Positions 29,883 to 42,654 of a DNA stretch of 64,000 nucleotides are shown piece by piece. The stretch covers positions 1,178,001-1,242,000 of the forward strand of contig NC_089398.1 in the NCBI RefSeq assembly GCF_003171515.1, given 5' to 3'. The DNA comes from Pyrenophora tritici-repentis. Its lineage: Eukaryota > Ascomycota > Dothideomycetes > Pleosporales > Pleosporaceae. The notes beneath the pieces were generated by a model that saw nothing but the letters and a program-made list of their open reading frames with translations, searched no databases and had not been told where the DNA came from. Within the stretch, counting starts at the first letter, position 1, and every line of letters begins with the position of its first letter. The translations under genes and the position numbers were made by a program.

Positions 29883-32800
29883 ATGAGCCTGCAACACCCC
29901 TGGGGCGCCCCCGAGACAAAATCAAAGCACACGCCTCACGCCCATAACCACTGCCGCTGCCTCTGCCCACGACCCGCGCAACACGAACACGCCCTCACCC
30001 AACCACCCCCCGCGCCAACCAATCGCCTATAACGTCGTCATTCCCCGCTCTGCCACCCGCATCTTCGCGCCTTGTTGGTAGCCGCAAGTCTTCGGTTGCC
30101 TCATCCACGTCGTCGCCCTACACGCCCGCAGCAGGACAGCAGCTCCCCGCCAGCCAGCTGCTGTCCTCCAGAGGGACCAGGACCATAGCGCCCCAGGCTG
30201 CCTCGCAACTGGCTTCCTCCGCCGCCGCCGCTACTCAGGGCGCCGGTGCACAGTCAAACAGCGGCGGAGGAGCCTCCAAGCTTGTCCGCGCCTCGCCCTC
30301 GCTTTCCATATCGAGCACCACGGGCTCGCCCAGCACGTCGGCCAATTCCTCTGGCGCTTCATCTCAGAACCTTTCACGCATTGTCATTGCCCAAATCTTC
30401 CTCTTGCTGAGTCAATTTGGCCCGGTGAAGGACGACAAAGATCGCGCCAAGTGGGACACGCAAACCGAGCAGATCAGAAAGGTGAGTTTGCCCCCATTGT
30501 CTGTGCTTCCCTTTGCCATCGAATTTACTGACGCGCTCCTAGCTGGTCGATTCAAACGGTATGGAGGTCTTCTCAAAGTACTTTCGGCGCGTGTTGCAAA
30601 ACAATGCCGCCACCATTTTCGGTACCGCCACACGCAGCCCCGATCCTCCCAATGGCAGCTATCAGATCCTCCTCTCAGAAGTACATAAGATACGGCAGGA
30701 TCCTGAGCAGGCAGACAAGATCGCAGAATCAATTAGCTCCAGCGAGGGCGACTTGTTCCGCGACTTCGACCTAGCAACCTTCCTCTCGCACTTCAAGCTC
30801 GACTTGATTTCGAAAACGATGCTCGCACTTGCATGCAGAAAGACAGATCTGCGATCCAAAGGTAGGCATTTGAATCTAAACACCTCACAGAGCTCTGCAC
30901 TAACGCTCATTAGCCGATGCTGTCCTATCCACAGTAGGCGACGACCTGCTCGTGACCATTGCACAACCGGCCGAAGACGATATGAGCCCTGAATACGTCG
31001 CCACCCTTGTCGAACGTCTACTTCAAGATCCACCCCCGGGATGGGATGAGGATAAGAAAATGAGCTTGGCATACGCTGTTCAGATGCACTATCAGCAATT
31101 CCAGCAGCCAATTCCACCCGTGGTCGAATCAAAGCTGATACTCGTCGAGCTCACAGACGGCTCGCGAAACCCCCTTGTCAAACTAGTCAAGCAGGCAGGA
31201 CCACAAGGCACGGCGACCGTCGAAGCATGCAAAGAGGTGCTTGCGTCGGCCGAAACGCGCGACATCAGTTATCAGCAGATTTCCGCTGTTTTACTCTACC
31301 TGGCCCTCTCCACTGGCTACAACGCGAAAAACTTTGTAGCCGCGCTACGCGAACACCGGGCCGGACAGCGAATAGACTGGCAAGACGTCGTGCTTGCTTT
31401 CGACCGAGACCATCTACACATCGAACGGCATCAGTTCCTCGCCATATACAATGCACTGCTCCCCGTCGCCCAGGACACCGAGAAGTTCGATATACAGGCG
31501 CTTTGGGGAGGACAATGGCAGCACAACCTGACGCAGCTGTACTTTGTCGTAGCTTTTCTGTCTAGTACACCGCAAGAGCTGGACGTGACGCAGATTCCCC
31601 GATTACGCACCTCGTACTCAATGAAGACATTCGAGAATGCTTCAGAGGACGCCAAGGCCTTTGCGGAACAAGCGGTTAAGCATCCGTTTGTTTCCTTGGA
31701 CGCAACAGCCGCGCTGTTCAACATGATCTTCCAGACATCAGAGACATATCATGCAGCACAATTGATGAGCATACCCGAACAAGTGATTAATCCTCACACG
31801 GCGGAGTTCCTCGTCGCGGCCGCAGCGGTTCCAAAACCATGGGGTGCTTTGCAGGAGCAGGCGTTGAAGCAGCTTTTCGACCCCTATTTCCACAAAAAAC
31901 TTCCCATCTACAACTTTGTGCTCTATGGGCTCTGGCAACAAGATATGCAGTGGCTCGTTGACAGATTCGTCGATGCCTACAACGCGGACTCCATGACTCT
32001 TACCCTGGTCCTTGAGCATGCGGAAGCTAACCACTGGTTAGAGCCACTGATTCGCAGCAATACTGATATCAGCTTAGACCTAGCTGCGCAGGCGCATGCC
32101 CGTGGCAAGTTCGAAGTTGAGCCCTGGTTACAGCAAACATTCGACCAGGCTGGGCCACTATTCCGTCGCATCTTGACCAACTTCCTAAGTGCGCGCGCCC
32201 AAGAAGAAATGCAGCGTGTACGAGACGACCATCAGCCCCTCAGTCTTCCTTTGGCTGTGAAGACAGTCTATCCGCTGCTTTGGTTTCTTGCAGAATGTGG
32301 CCTACCCGAGCATGAGCTGCTGCCCTTGCAGCGAAACTGTATCCAAGCCTATCCTCGGTTGATAAACTACGGCGAAGGCGTGGATGACGTAATCGATGCG
32401 AATGGCCAAAACGGTAATGCGCTTCCAGAAGATGCCGACAAGAAGATGCAAGAGCACTTCAAGAACATGTACAGCGGCGAGAGCGATGTCAGGGACATCA
32501 TCTCTGCACTAAAAAAGTACAAAGAATCCCGCGATCCCGCTGATCAGGACCTCTTTGCGTGCATGATTCATGGCCTCTTCGACGAGTACAACTGTTTTGG
32601 GGAATACCCGCTAGAAGCATTAGCAACCACTGCTGTACTTTTCGGGGGTATCATCAACTTCAACCTTCTATCGCGAATTGCACTTCAAGTTGGACTGGCA
32701 ATGGTTTTAGAAGCCGTGCAGGAGTTCCGACCTGAAGATAGTATGTACAAGTTCGGGCTCCAGGCACTCATTCACTTCTCAAACCGACTATCTGAATGGC

Positions 32801-35800
32801 CCAACTACTGCGACCAGCTTCTCATTGTTCCTGGGCTCCAAGGAACTGAAATATTCGTCAAGGCTGAGGAAGTTGTGGGTCAACAAGTCGGAGAGGTGAA
32901 CGGTGACGGACATAACGGCATAGGCCTGACGAACGGTAATGGCATCGAGGATACCATCCACCAAGAACCTGCCATACCCAAGTTCACATGCCTCTATGTT
33001 GATCCACCACTCCGTCCGGAGCTGTACGAGGACCCTGACGAGGAGGTTCAAGACAAAGTATTGTTTGTACTGAACAATGTGTCCGAACGTAACTTGCGCG
33101 ACAAGATCAACGACCTCACTGAAGCTGTCGAGGAGAGGCATCACCAGTGGTTTGCGAATTACCTGGTTGAGGAGCGTGCCAAGATGCAGCCCAACTTCCA
33201 GCAGTTGTATCTCGATATGCTCGAGCTATTCAACGACAAGATGCTCTGGGCAGAAGTGCTTCGCGAGACATACGCAAGCGTCATTCGCATGCTCAACACT
33301 GACTCTACGCTGGGTTCTACCGAACGTGGTCATCTGAAGAATTTGGGCTCCTGGCTCGGATCTCTGACCATCGCCCGGGACCAGCCGATCAAGTTCCGAA
33401 ACATCTCGTTCAAAGATCTGTTGCACGAAGGCTACGATACAGACCGTCTGCTGCTCGTGATACCTTTTACTTGCAAGGTCCTGGTGCAGGCTGCCAAGTC
33501 CACAATATTCAAGCCTCCTAATCCATGGTTGACAGAGATGCTGGGGGTGCTTATGGAACTCTATCACTTTGCCGACCTGAAACTCAACCAGAAATTTGAG
33601 ATTGAAGTACTCTGCAAAGGCTTGGAGCTCGACCACAAGGATATCGATCCGACAAACACTATCCGAGGACGACCCCCAGCGGATGAGGAGTTCTTGGGTG
33701 CGATGGTCACCGACGGCATGGAAGCGTTTGGAGATCTTTCCATCATGAGCCTGAACCGTGGCGCAAGAGGTCCCAACGAACGCTTCTCGTCTGCTGCAAT
33801 CACAGCAGCTCTGCCAGACTTTACCAACCAGCTCCAATACCCACCACCCGGAAATGGCGCAGTTCCTCCAGCAGCACTAAAGAAGATTTTCCTTACTGCG
33901 GTCAATCAAGCTATACAGGAGATTATTGCGCCAGTAGTGGAACGCTCTGTTACTATTGCCGCTATCTCAACGTCGCAATTGATCAACAAGGATTTCGCTA
34001 TGGAACCAGACGAGGAGAAGCTTCGCAATGCGGCGCACACTGTGGTCAAGGCTCTATCTGGCGCCCTAGCTCTCGTCACCTGCAAAGAGCCTCTACGCAT
34101 GAGTATTCAGAACAACATTCGCGTAACAGCAAGAGATCTGCCCGACCAAGGACTTCCCGAGGGCCATATCCTTATGTTTGTCAACGACAACCTCGACCTT
34201 GTCTGCAACACTGTAGAGCAGGCTGCTGAGATGTCATCTCTCGCTGAGATAGATATGCAAATCGAGGACGCAGTTCGCATGCGGCGAATGTTCCGCAGTT
34301 CCCGTCCCAATGAGGCTTTCAAGGACGCCAACATCAGCCCCTGGGCCTTTTACATCCCTGAGCCGTACAGGCAGATGCCGGGTGGCTTGAACAGGGAACA
34401 GCTGTCCATTTACGAAGAGTTTGGTAGACAGTCGCGGGGTGCTCCGCACGTTAACAATCCTTCCCAGGATGGGGGTCGGCAGCTTCCAGACGTACTTCAA
34501 GACCAATTTGCGGCGGCAGTGCCAAACCTTCCCACTCCAGGTGCTGCACCGGCAGAGCCTCGACAACCAGCACAACAGCCTCGGCTTCAGAACCTCCAAG
34601 CACCCCATACAGCCTTAACGCAACAGCAACAACCAAATGGCTACATGGAGGCTCCTGGTCTGGAACGTGGGCAGCGTGGCACGGACGATCTTCTTATTGA
34701 ACTTACCCGCGTCGTCAAGGAAGCACCAGAAGAACGCATAAGCGACCTTCAGCCGGGAAGCAGCAACGTCCACCAAGTTTTCGATCAACTCGTTTCTAGC
34801 GTTGAGTATGCTGGACCTAATAAGGAAAACCTTGCATTCCGCATTGCCGGTCAAGTGACTAATCATCTTTTTTCCGACTCCTTAAGCCGTTTGGAAGTCG
34901 AGGTTATGGCACATCTTTTGAGCCACCTGTGCCAGTTGTCCGTGCAGACTTCCCGTCAAGTGCTGATGTGGTTGGCCACCCTCCATGAAGACGACCGCAT
35001 CTTCAAGTCTACCGTTATGGTGGCTCTTATGGAAGTCAACCTTATGGATATGCATCGCCTGAACACGACCATTGCAAAGGCCATTCAGGATCGCCGCGTC
35101 GCTGCGGTAGAAATGCTCTCTAGCTTGATGGACGAGCTCATATTGAATGAGCACCCGAGTGCTTTCCGTGCGGACTTTGCCATGTCTATTGATGCTCTTA
35201 CCGTCTGGTTAGCAGAAGAGCCTACCTTCGAACTTGGCAAACGCATTCTCGCCAACCTGCAGGCACCGTCCAACGAGCAGTTACTGACCCCTCCAGCGAC
35301 CGGGCATAAGGACCAGCTCGAGTATGTATTCGATGAGTGGGTACATCTCCAAATGGAAAGCATGCCAAAGAAGACGGTGGGCGCTTTCATCTACCAGCTC
35401 CACCAGCAGAAGGTCATGGAGACTCAAGAATCTTCCATAATATTCATTCGGACCTGCATTGATGCCTCCGTAGTCGCGTACGAGCAGGAACATTCGCTTC
35501 CGTTTGGCAGTGGCAACGAAGACATTGCAACTGTCAAGATTGATGCGCTTGGACGACTGATCGTCGATCTCGTTGTCTATCAAGGCGAGCAGGGTGAGCA
35601 AGGCGGACCGGTCAAGGAGAACAAAGCGAAATACCTGGATCAGATACTCGTCGTGGTCGTCCTCGTTCTCTGCAATCATCACAACACCCGAGGAGACGCC
35701 TTCTGCCAAAAGGTCTTCTTCAGGCTCTTCTCTGCTATCCTGTTCCACCTTAACGATGCGGTCAAGGAAGAGGCTTTAGAAGACCAAAAGGCAGACGTTT

Positions 35801-36947
35801 TCCTTGCAGTGGCTAGAGCTCTCCTAGCTCTCCAGCCTTTGCGCGTTCAGAGATTCACCTTTGCGTGGCTTTCACTGGTGGCACACCGCATCTTCATTCC
35901 TGCCATGTTAGAAGAGGGTCAAGACGACAAGCGGTGGGATGCGTACGCTCAGCTTGTGGAGACGCTTCTGACTTTTACTGGAAAGCTCATCAAGCCAACG
36001 GGAGAAACAATTATGGCTCAACAATTCTACCGTGGTGTCCTGCGAGTTTTGTTAGTTGTACACCACGACTTTCCTGAGTTTCTGGTCGAGAACCACTTTC
36101 GCTTTTGCAACAGCATTCCTATGCACTGCACACAGCTTCGAAACCTAATTGTTAGTGCATATCCTTCAACGATCCTTGAAATGCCAGACCCGTTTACCGC
36201 AGGACTGAAGGCAGACCGTCTGGAGCATGATCTCCAAGCCCCGGTCATACGTGCCGATATCGCACACATCCTTTCGGAGGCGGGCATCAAAGGCGCCATC
36301 GACAACCTGCTCAAGGGTTCAGAGCTGAAGAACCAGGATGTTGACAAGGTCCGTCAAGCAGTGTACTATCCGGAGGCCAAGTCTGCCGGTTTCGAGCTCG
36401 TCCCAACGACTGCGAACCCGAAGCTGATACACGCAATCACTCTGTACATTGGCATTTCAACTTTAGGCGCTGGTTCAGCCAGTGCGCCTATCTTTGACGC
36501 CGAGAGCCCAGCTACGAAGGCTATTGAGAGGCTTGTAAAGGACTTGCACCCTGAAGCGAGGTTCCACTTCATAAGTGCAATTGCGAACCAGCTGCGATTC
36601 CCCAACACACACACTCATTTCTACAGCTACACGCTGCTGCACCTCTTCGGGCCGCCGAACGACGACTCGTTGGCTCTGGAGATTCAAGAGACAATCATCC
36701 GAGTGCTGTTGGAGCGCCTGTTGGTCCACCGCCCGCACCCATGGGGCCTCATCATCACCTTGCTGGAGATTCTTAAGAACCGTACATACGGGTTCTGGGA
36801 CCTGCCGTTTGTCAAAGCGGCACCTGAAGTACGTATGCGCCTAAAGAACACACTGACCAGCAATGCTAATTCACTGTCTTCTAGGTTGAACGGCTTCTCA
36901 ACGCCCTCTTTACTCATGCTCAGCAGAGCCCACGACCGCTAGCCTAA
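29883..36947 (+). CDS. NOT1: NOT1, scaffold subunit of the CCR4-NOT complex (5' frame break)
   Basis: Exons up to 30481, 30543-30861, 30914-36828 and 36885-36947 join in phase (introns 61, 52 and 56 nt) to roughly 2,300 residues. The last splice swaps a spurious end for PEVERLLNALFTHAQ. Landmarks: LSRIVIAQIFLLLSQFGP, EVFSKYFRRVLQNNAATIFG, SVEYAGPNKENLAFRIAGQV, a central block with VNQAIQEIIAPVVERSVTIA at about 33.9-34.0 kb (CAF40-binding DUF3819), and the C-terminal NOT1 domain that ends LLERLLVHRPHPWG and FWDLPFVKAAPEV. NOT1 organises the deadenylases and NOT module for mRNA decay in cytoplasm and nucleus. Problem: the reading frame that serves exon 1 has no ATG after its last upstream stop (29946). 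The ATG at 29883 opens a neighbouring frame that stops at 30030-30032. Confidence 0.88.
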
Positions 36948-37984
36948 GACGCTAGCGACGAACAACTCTCCACCACTGCACTACCTGGGCTATAAAGTCC
37001 TGGTACTCTTTGGTCTCTACCACATGACAGTCATTCTTTTCCTACTCAACCTAATCGCTTTTCTACTTGATCATTTGGCTTTTCACGATGACTGCTTGTG
37101 GGAACCATGCACTCCTTTGGGCTGGCCAGCAAAAACAACAACAAGGGATACCATGGACGACTGTATGTGGAAACAGAGAGGAAAACTAAACATGGTCAGG
37201 GATGGAGTCGTAGGGAAATGATGATGATGCTCATTCAGGATTTCTTTGTAATCGTTTTCCCGTCTGTCTGTCTAGGTCGGGAGTGGGGACTACGATATAA
37301 AAAAGCAACGGAGTTTTCTTTGCGGAATATGGAACTTGGGGGTTATTTCTAATCCGTCCGTCACACAACGGCGATACCAGCGTTTAACTAGTCACATGTC
37401 TTGCTGCGCATTCTTGTAGAATAGCATTTGCTCGGCGAACAACTTTGTATCTTGGGCGCGTGGGAGAGGATGACAACTGGGGTGGGTGGGTCCCAAGACG
37501 GGTATGTAACGCTTATACCGGCGTCACGTGCATACTGTGTAGGATATTATCATGAATGGTGTTTTTTCGTTTTTGTCTATGGATGTTTCTCTCGACTTGT
37601 TTGCATGGTGAGGAAGCCCTGTAAAAGTGGGGAGGGAAGTTCGACGAGGAGCACTTTAAAGTTCTGTTAGGTGACGATATCAAAGTCATTCCCTATCATT
37701 GTTTGGTATTGTTTAGGAGCGGTAGTTTTGGGAGTCGCTGTCCTAATGCGGTTGACTGTACATGCGCGCGTAAGATACCTTCACTTTCACTTTCATCACT
37801 CCACGTTCAGAAACCGGGCTAGACTGCAGGCTTCTCTCTCACCTGTCCACCTTGCTGCTGCTCACCTCGACTACCTTGACCTCTCTCAACTCTCCAGCTT
37901 TACGACGCACATTATCCTGTCACAACTTTACCTTACTACTACACATTACCTTACTGCACCTACACCACCATCTTCATCGATATC
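36948..37984. other. Intergenic region
   Basis: About 1 kb downstream of NOT1, with no supportable gene; the last 200 bases are CT-rich and look like the leader of the next gene. Confidence 0.45.
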
Positions 37985-39154
37985 ATGTCTTCCAGTTCAA
38001 ACATTACCTCACGATACCCTGTCGCATATTTTTTATGTGACGTAACGCTTACAGGCAAGATTCTCAAGGCCCTCTTAGGCCTAGACAAGGTGCCTAGGCT
38101 GCGAACGGCGCAGATCACAGGCTTCCGGCGGGGGATGGGCGACAGCGGCGCAAACGTCGTTGTCTATGACGGCTCAAACTTTGGTGAGTTACGGGCAGAG
38201 GACATGCTTTCTGGCGTTGTCTTTTTTGCGTCATCGTCTGTGGACGAGGAGAAATTGATACGGTACACTGGACACACCGGGGACCTAAGGGCTACAGAAA
38301 TCAGGGTGTCGTGCAGCAGCTTATCAGGTAATACGGACAAGACGAAGACGATTGTGGGGCGGGTGTTTATGGAGGAAGGCGAGGGCGAGAACAGGATTTA
38401 CACGAGGCGTGCGTCTATCCCGCAGAGATCTTTTGGGGGATCAATGGCAGTAGAAGAGCTAAGTCAGGCGGGTGATATCTCCGGAGAAGAAGACTGGGAG
38501 GAAGAGGCTAAAGTTGCGAGAGGGAGGAAGGAAGTCGGCCACAACCAAGCCGGCTACGAAGGAGACTCTGACGCAACCTTGATAGCTGTTGAGAACTCAA
38601 CACATCTACGTTCGCTTTCTGCTTCGTTTGTCCATAAGAACGAAGTGAGCCTGGGGTTCTTCAAGGTCAGCGGCGCATCAGATACCGCGGTTGTCGAGTC
38701 CTCTGCCGAAGACGAGGTCGAAACCCAAGCACCCGACAACATGTCTGGGGATACCGAGGATGTCTACAAAGCCTTCTGCGCCCAGCAAATCAACTCGCAT
38801 ACCAACGTGTTAGCAAATACCGGGGCTGTCGAGGAAGCCGATGACGCTAAGGATATCGACCTAGGCACTGACATCGCGCCAGCGGAGAGCATCCTATCTG
38901 CGGGGATGTCTAATGAAGCCAACATTAGCAAGAATGATCAAGAGGACATCTCAACCCCCAAAGAGAAGTCGTGGGCACCTACTATCCCCTGGCGCAAGGA
39001 ACTGGCGACTTCACCTGTCCGTCCCACTATGACACTACCGCAAGCTCCAAGCGCATCCACCGTCAAGTTCCGCAAGGCTGGTGGAGCTATTAGAAACCTT
39101 GTCGATATGTTCGAGGGCTTGTCTTCCAAGTCTACCCCGGAGAAGAGCTCCTAA
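37985..39154 (+). CDS. AIG2/gamma-glutamylcyclotransferase-like protein with disordered C-terminus
   Basis: Single exon, 389 residues. Residues about 10-110 read YPVAYFLCDVTLTGKILKAL, VPRLRTAQITGFRRGMG, VVVYDGSNFGELRAEDMLSG and VDEEKLIRYTGHTGDL, which follow the secondary-structure order of AIG2-like domains (short strand, LxxxLG, PxLRPAxIxGF, V.GxV..V....LxxLDxYE). The glycine-rich YGTL motif at the domain start is replaced by FLCDVTL, so the substrate loop is altered and activity is doubtful. Residues 150-389 are acidic and disordered, ending with a basic patch (TVKFRKAGGAIRNLVDMFEG). Assignment rests on this pattern only. Confidence 0.55.
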   Translation: MSSSSNITSRYPVAYFLCDVTLTGKILKALLGLDKVPRLRTAQITGFRRGMGDSGANVVVYDGSNFGELRAEDMLSGVVFFASSSVDEEKLIRYTGHTGDLRATEIRVSCSSLSGNTDKTKTIVGRVFMEEGEGENRIYTRRASIPQRSFGGSMAVEELSQAGDISGEEDWEEEAKVARGRKEVGHNQAGYEGDSDATLIAVENSTHLRSLSASFVHKNEVSLGFFKVSGASDTAVVESSAEDEVETQAPDNMSGDTEDVYKAFCAQQINSHTNVLANTGAVEEADDAKDIDLGTDIAPAESILSAGMSNEANISKNDQEDISTPKEKSWAPTIPWRKELATSPVRPTMTLPQAPSASTVKFRKAGGAIRNLVDMFEGLSSKSTPEKSS

Positions 39155-40872
39155 GCATCACGACCAGTCTGTTGTCGGGCAATGTAATGTCGACTTTTTT
39201 TTCAAGGGTAGCGGTGGAGAAAGGGTACATGAGTTTTCTGGTTCTTATGGGAGTCCTTCATTGATCGGAACAAAGGGGTCAGGCGCAGGCAAGTGCAAGT
39301 GCGAGGCGCATCTAAGGGGGAGGTGACGACTTCCACTTTTGTATCTCTGCATTGCGTCCTGTACAGAATCTAAAAAGTCTGCTTCAGGTCAGGTTTCAGC
39401 ATAGTCTGTCGCTCGAAAATAAAATTTGCTGTTTTGTTTTTATCTGATTGTCTGCTGTCACGTTGGAACTAACTACATTGTTATTTGCTTTACCTACCAC
39501 TGTGTATGCATTCCCCTGCATCAGCTTACGACACTTGCCCACTTTGAAAAGCTTTTATCTCAATATTTGACCCTGAGAATTTCTACTGGTGCTTAGCCGT
39601 AATAGAGGTCCAGTAAGACTCTTGTCATGATCATTACACCGATGTCATTCCAGTGACGTGGTGCTGGCTGCGCTATTTTGAGTTGACCCAGCTACAAGCA
39701 AACAACCAGAAATGGTGCGATACTAATGCATAATAGCCTTGCACGAAGAGCAATAGACGTCTATGGCAGGTCGAACGGCCGACTGACAGAATCTAGGGGC
39801 TGTCTTCGGCTGCAGCGGGTACACAACTCCAATATCTGTAGGTACAACAACCTTGTTTCTATAGTTTTTCTTCGTCTTTTTAATCATTTATTACTCTGCG
39901 TACGGAAAGGCTATAAACTTAGGGTCTCCTTCCAAGTGTGGCGGCCCACTGTGGACTGCGTCAAAGCCCTTGATATAGTGACGCACCAACTTCGCGGTCG
40001 CAAGAACTTACACCCGCTTACATCACTGCGGCCGTATTAACCATTGCAATCATCCAAAATCTTTTCTTAGGCAACGTCACAACACCATAAATAATAGTTT
40101 CAGTGCGAACCACAAGTCTACTCCGGACGATCAGGGATGGTGATGCAGGGAAAAGGCATGGTGGTCTCTCTGGGAGCTGCCGATGAGGTATTAGAGAAAC
40201 GATCAACAGCCTCACATAACGCTCACATGATAACGATTACGGTTATTCGACAAATGATTTATCGTCGTACCCTGACCTGGCCAAAATCGTGTGTGTAACC
40301 CGATTCGGATACGCTAAAAGCAACATATAAGGTCAAAATACGACAAAGACAACCCTCTAGAAGCCTCAACACTTGATTACGACCCCGATAACTTCATGTT
40401 ACCGGTTTATGCAACATACGCCATTACAATGTCTATTTAATTTGAGACAAGCGTACCTAGGTACTCAACACTAAAAGAGTGCGGAAAAGTCCTTTTATTT
40501 CATTCCATATTCTCTCCCTCATCTCTTCCTTCCTGCACACAGGTACTGTGACAGGATTCACTCGTTTAACGTCTGAATATTTATGTTACTCCGTTTTTGA
40601 TTATACTCTTTTCATCGAATACGGCTTGCTCTGGAGCTTGGAGTTTCCCTTTCACCGCTACGACTGTAGAGACAGCAGGAGTCAGTGAAAGTAGATACAT
40701 CGCACATTACGATTACAATCACAGGTAAGAAGCATTTTAAGCGTATTAATAGCTTGTTCTAACTAGTAAGTGCGTATTCTAGGAGCTGATGAAGCATTTT
40801 CTTCTTAGGTTCATTATTGAGGTCTCCTGGTGAATCACCCTCACACTACCGATACTGCCTGCATACGCAATC
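39155..40872. other. A/T-rich gene-free region
   Basis: 1.7 kb with only short frames and many stops on both strands; no gene, MITE copy or RNA recognised. Confidence 0.5.
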
Positions 40873-42244
40873 ATGGGGCAACAAAACTCCTCAACCAGAT
40901 CAGAACGGCCTATTACCTACAGTGTTAACCCCCTGTCTCTCAAGAAGAAGCTGCATCAGTTGCGACAGCTTCAATATCTTCAGCGCTTTAAAGAGCTACA
41001 AGTCAGTAATCGCCACATCCCGGAGATCAACGCGGGCGCCGAACTGTTGATACTGGACTCTCTCAAAGCCATCGAAGTTGTTTCGGAGTTCCTTTGGCCT
41101 CAAAATTCATGGTTTATATCGACCACTTCTAGCGGGTGTTTTCGCAATATGTATCTGCAGGTATGCCCAGAACAGGAAAGATATCATCCCCTCAAACCCT
41201 GACTACTTCATAGGGCCACGAAAGGAGCAAAACCAATATCAGCAAGCGCGCCTTGATCTTGATTAGCAAGACCGATGAAACCTCAAGTCCTTGCTTGACA
41301 GTAACGCTGCTTGGACAACAAGACCGACTCGAGTTCGAAGTTCGTGAGCTCAAAGACATGTACAGCTTGTTTAGAGCGACGCTTGATAGCGAGTATACCT
41401 ATGAATATAATTGTCTTACCAAATATCAAGGAAGTCTATCTACGACATATCATCAGATGGTCCAACAGCAGCCTCAGATTTGCAGCAAAAATGTCCCGAA
41501 AGACCGGTATAAGCTTCGATATCTTAAGAAAGAGAGGCCAAGCGACAGGAGGACCTTCCAGGGCAGATTAATCACCGGTCGCTTGACCAATTTCCACTGC
41601 TTAGGCCAAGTAGATCGCTTCCGCGTCGGCCAAGTAGACTCAATTGCGAAACCATTCAATCACCTCATTCCTTCTCCATCCGCCTCGTTACCTATCGATC
41701 AGCTGGGCATCTTCTTCCTCCAACGGGCCACCATGAGACTCCCCAGGATCTCATCGTCGTTATGTGCCCAGACGACTTGCAGGCTGGTATTAATTATAGA
41801 ACTCTGAGTACAATGGTCGATGCCGCGGCCGATTTGCTTGAAAAAGAGGGTGGGAGTCCACTTGCCACCGAATTACGCAAGTTCCGTATCAGTTGTATGA
41901 GTGCTTATGACTTTCTTTCGAGACATCCGTCAAATCGAGGAGCTTGCGACAAAAACGATAAGATGATCATTTCCTGCGTCCAGAAGGTCACCAATACCGT
42001 CATGGTCTCGAAGCACATTGTAGGGCAGGCACAGACGACGTGGATGGTCAGCATTCAACACCAGACGAAAGGCCCCTACCCTCCGGACGAAACTGCATCT
42101 GATCCTCAGGATTCTGATTCCGACAATAGGGGTGATAATACTAGTCTTGATTTCCTGCCATCTCCCAACCCCGAAAACAGGAAGAGGAAATCGCGTTCGC
42201 TAGTACTACGCTGGCTTGGTCTCAAGAAGCCGAAACGGGGCTAA
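40873..42244 (+). CDS. Unknown lineage-specific protein, multi-exon, structure partly resolved
   Basis: The start MGQQNSSTRSERPITYS leads to 40873-41160, which reads LSLKKKLHQLRQLQYLQRF and AELLILDSLKAIEVVSEFLW. A GTATGC donor at 41161 can join to 41247 or nearby, giving LILISKTDETSSPCLTVTLLG and EFEVRELKDMYSLFRATLDS. A third exon must enter the frame that ends at 42244 (TPQDLIVVMCPDDLQAG, AADLLEKEGGSPLATELRKF, VVLRWLGLKKPKRG-like basic end). That frame is open from about 41531, and the junction between 41420 and 41560 is not decided. I know no domain; the helical N-terminus recalls fungal STAND-type N-terminal regions, but nothing stronger. A decayed gene is also possible. Confidence 0.4.
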
Positions 42245-42505
42245 AGGCGGACAAACCGGTAGCATGGATGTCTTGCAACATGTCCAGCACACTTCCAGTA
42301 AGTTCATGTCCTCGTCCCATCTACAATTACTGGCCGTGCTCCTGACTGATGGTCCTGGTGCAGGCACTTTCGCGCAAAAGATCCCACTATAACGCCCTGA
42401 GCAATAGCCGCTTTTCCATCTCTCCATTCCAATATGTGTACTTCATTACCGATCGTAAATGCTCTTTTCGCCTCGCCTCGAACCAACCCTGAATCACAGT
42501 GCCTC
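42245..42505. other. Intergenic region
   Basis: Short gap between the unknown gene and the MITE; nothing seen. Confidence 0.4.
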
Positions 42506-42618
42506 CACCTGGGTGACATGAAATACTTAACAGTGTTGGTGAGCAACTAACAGGCATGTCTGGCGAATACAGTGGCCTTTGTACACTAGTATGTCAAGTA
42601 TTTTATGTCACCCGGGTG
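42506..42618 (+). mobile_element. MITE, 113 bp, 27-bp terminal inverted repeats
   Basis: The left end CACCTGGGTGACATGAAATA (42506 on) matches the reverse complement of the right end at 24 of 27 positions (to TTAACA/TTGACA). The core has GGCATGTCTGGCGAATACAG, as in the other copies. This is the most complete simple member in the window. No clear target-site duplication can be read. Confidence 0.8.
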
Positions 42619-42654
42619 CCCCCATGTTTTTTTCTTTATCTTCGATTGCCCTTT

